Translations under genes and position numbers: made by a program | The notes under the pieces: model-generated | Seen by the model: the letters and a program-made list of their open reading frames with translations, nothing else | Database searches by the model: none | What the model was told of the DNA's origin: nothing | Shown here: piece after piece, positions 5,008 to 7,000 of the stretch | Numbering within the stretch: position 1 is the first letter of the stretch | Layout: each line of letters begins with the position of its first letter | Assembly (NCBI GenBank): GCA_014762485.1 | Contig: JABURU010000364.1 | Coordinates: 1 to 7,000, forward strand | Direction: 5' to 3' | DNA length: 7,000 nucleotides | Source of the DNA: Gammaproteobacteria bacterium | Lineage (GTDB): Bacteria; Pseudomonadota; Gammaproteobacteria; Thiohalospirales; Thiohalospiraceae

Positions 5008-7000
5008 TGCGTACAGCGGGTTTTGTTTTTCAGGGTCGATGCCATATTTCTTAATGGCTTCGTCTACCTTACCCGCTGGCAGGTCGCCGGCATCGGCCAG
5101 GGCGGTCAGGGCTGCGATCACAACGTGGTAGCGGTTTACTTCAAAGTGCTTACGCAGTTGCGCACGGGTATCGCTTCGACCAAAGCCGTCGGTGCCCAGC
5201 ACGGTATAGTCCGCTGGTACCCACTTGCGCACCTGGTCGGCATAGCTGCGAATGTAATCGGTCGCAGCAATCACAGGACCGCGACGACCAGTCAGGCACT
5301 GCTCAACATAAGCGGTCTTCTTGTCTTCCAGTGGGTGCAGGCGATTCCAGCGCTCTACATCCTGTGCCTCACGAGCCAGCTCGTTAAAGCTGGTGGCAGA
5401 CCAGATATCGGCATCTACGCCCCATTCATCGTCCAGCATTTCGGCCGCGGCGATGACTTCACGGAAGATAGTACCGGAGCCCATCAGCTGTACCTTCTTG
5501 CGCTTTTTACCGCCGGACTTAAACAGATACATACCCTTGATGATGCCTTCTTCTGCGCCCTTGGGCATCGCCGGGTGGGTGTAGTTTTCGTTCATCGTGG
5601 TGACGTAGTAGAAGACGTTTTCCTGCTCGGCATACATGCGGCGCAGGCCGTCCTGGACGATCACCACCAGCTCATAGCTGAAGGTTGGGTCGTAGCTGAC
5701 ACAGTTGGGGATGGTGCCGGACATGATCAGACCGTGACCGTCCTGGTGTTGCAAACCCTCACCAGCCAGGGTGGTACGACCAGCGGTGGCACCAATCAGG
5801 AATCCACGTGCCTGCATATCACCGGCGGCCCAGGCCAGGTCACCAATACGCTGGAAACCGAACATGGAGTAATAAATATAAAACGGGATGGTGTTCACGC
5901 CATGGGCACTGTAGGAAGTCGCCGCGGCAATCCAGGAAGACATGGAGCCGGCCTCGTTGATCCCCTCTTCGAGGATTTGGCCAGACTTATCTTCCTTGTA
6001 GAACATAATTTCGTCTTTATCCTGTGGGGTGTAGTTCTGGCCCACAGAGGAGTAGATGCCCAACTGACGGAACATGCCTTCCATACCAAAGGTACGGGCT
6101 TCATCGGGAACTATCGGTACGATGTTCTTGCCGATCTTTTTGTCACGACACAGCAGGGTCAGCAGGCGCACATAGGCCATGGTGGTAGACATCTCTTTGT
6201 CGCCAGTGCCTTTTAACAGCGTCTCGAAGGTATCCAGGCCGGGCACCTCCAGTGGTGCGGCCAGGTTGCTGCGCGATGGCATGTAGCCGCCCAGTTCCTT
6301 ACGACGTTCGTGCATGTATTTCATTTCCGGGCTGTCTGCATCCGGTACCAGGTATTTGCCGGCCGCAGCGTCCTCGTCGCTCAATGGAATGTTGAAACGA
6401 TCACGTACATAGATCATCTCGTCATCGCCCAGCTTCTTCTGTGAGTGGGTACGGTTCTGGCCTTCACCGGCAGCGCCCATGCCGTAACCCTTAACGGTCT
6501 GTGCCAGGATTACAGTGGGCTGGCCGGTATGTTCGGCAGCAGCCTTGTAGGCGGCATAGACCTTGTGCGGATCGTGGCCACCACGGTTGAGGCGCCAGAT
6601 ATCGTCATCGGTCATCTTCGATACCATCGCCTTCAGTTCGGGGTACTTGCCGAAGAAGTGCTCACGTACATAGGCACCGTCTTTGGACTTGTAGTTTTGC
6701 AGATCGCCATCGACCACTTCCAGCATACGCTTGTGCAGCAGGCCGTCTTTGTCCTTGGCCAGTAGCGGATCCCAGTAGGAACCCCACAATACTTTAATCA
6801 CGTTCCAGCCGGCACCGCGGAAGGTGGCCTCCAGCTCCTGCACGATCTTGCCGTTACCGCGCACAGGTCCGTCCAGGCGTTGCAGGTTACAGTTGATCAC
6901 CCAGGTCAGGTTATCCAGCTTCTCGCGTGAGGCCAGGCCGATGGCACCCAGAGACTCCGGCTCGTCGGTTTCACCATCGCCGAGGAAGGCCCAGACCTTA
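5005..7000 (-). CDS. aceE: Pyruvate dehydrogenase E1, homodimeric type (5' end outside window)
   Basis: E1 decarboxylates pyruvate with thiamine diphosphate and acetylates the lipoyl group on E2. The frame is open to the window edge (first full codon at 6999-6997) and ends at TAA 5005-5007, so 664 C-terminal residues are visible; E. coli AceE has 887, so about 220 are missing. The GTG at 6898-6900 is an internal Val codon, because the frame upstream of it reads as conserved AceE. The thiamine-diphosphate/Mg motif is intact: GDGETDEPES (fragment residues 7-16) to NCN (36-38). Also visible are the mobile active-site loop GEGQNRTH (178-185, with the conserved His), EEGINEAG (344-351), the YYSMFGFQRIGDLAWAAGD block, and GEGLQHQDGH (414-423). 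These correspond to conserved E. coli E1p blocks, including the H407 and H640 regions. I see no frameshift or lost catalytic residue. The gene is first in the operon as visible; its promoter and any PdhR-type operator lie outside the window. Confidence 0.97.
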   Translation of the reverse strand, partial: KVWAFLGDGETDEPESLGAIGLASREKLDNLTWVINCNLQRLDGPVRGNGKIVQELEATFRGAGWNVIKVLWGSYWDPLLAKDKDGLLHKRMLEVVDGDLQNYKSKDGAYVREHFFGKYPELKAMVSKMTDDDIWRLNRGGHDPHKVYAAYKAAAEHTGQPTVILAQTVKGYGMGAAGEGQNRTHSQKKLGDDEMIYVRDRFNIPLSDEDAAAGKYLVPDADSPEMKYMHERRKELGGYMPSRSNLAAPLEVPGLDTFETLLKGTGDKEMSTTMAYVRLLTLLCRDKKIGKNIVPIVPDEARTFGMEGMFRQLGIYSSVGQNYTPQDKDEIMFYKEDKSGQILEEGINEAGSMSSWIAAATSYSAHGVNTIPFYIYYSMFGFQRIGDLAWAAGDMQARGFLIGATAGRTTLAGEGLQHQDGHGLIMSGTIPNCVSYDPTFSYELVVIVQDGLRRMYAEQENVFYYVTTMNENYTHPAMPKGAEEGIIKGMYLFKSGGKKRKKVQLMGSGTIFREVIAAAEMLDDEWGVDADIWSATSFNELAREAQDVERWNRLHPLEDKKTAYVEQCLTGRRGPVIAATDYIRSYADQVRKWVPADYTVLGTDGFGRSDTRAQLRKHFEVNRYHVVIAALTALADAGDLPAGKVDEAIKKYGIDPEKQNPLYA

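Noticed and set aside
4318..6216. Open frame of 632 codons on the + strand, antisense to aceF and aceE
   Set aside because: The minus strand carries unmistakable AceE and AceF with intact catalytic motifs. The antisense translation shows no family I recognise and is rich in Gly, His and Val, as expected for a shadow of biased codons in a GC-rich gene.
1..7000. CRISPR array, insertion sequence, tRNA or rRNA gene, or phage defence genes
   Set aside because: No regularly spaced repeats, terminal inverted repeats with a transposase, or tRNA-like cloverleaf were seen, and all long frames are accounted for by the four genes.

Overview
The window looks like a piece of a gammaproteobacterial chromosome. 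The main evidence is a pyruvate dehydrogenase operon of the homodimeric-E1 type (aceE-aceF-lpdA), as found in Gamma- and Betaproteobacteria. I cannot name a genus. Four protein genes are supported, two of them cut by the window edges.

Layout. (1) Bases 1-512, + strand: the C-terminal part of an APC-superfamily amino acid permease. (2) Bases 513-798: an AT-rich gap without a gene. It holds a strong inverted repeat (696-728) that overlaps a possible -10 box. (3) Bases 799-1848, + strand: a membrane-anchored sensor with a periplasmic Cache domain. It has no kinase, GGDEF, EAL or chemotaxis output domain, and ends in a small four-cysteine module. (4) Bases 1876-1904: a hairpin flanked by A and T tracts, a bidirectional terminator between convergent genes. 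(5) Bases 1923-7000, - strand: lpdA, aceF and the 3' three-quarters of aceE, transcribed in the order aceE, aceF, lpdA with gaps of 13-15 bases.

The three PDH genes encode the complex that converts pyruvate to acetyl-CoA. AceE (E1) decarboxylates pyruvate and acetylates lipoyl groups, AceF (E2) passes the acetyl group to CoA, and Lpd (E3) reoxidises dihydrolipoyl groups with NAD+. Here E2 has one lipoyl domain, and E3 has its own N-terminal lipoyl domain that is clearly a sister copy of the E2 one.

The sensor gene and its leader are visibly richer in A+T than the PDH operon, and nothing links the sensor to pyruvate metabolism except convergent position. The PDH operon is ordinary housekeeping DNA. 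The least explained part of the window is the Cache sensor with its cysteine module and the inverted repeat in front of it. I do not see a clear new multi-gene system.
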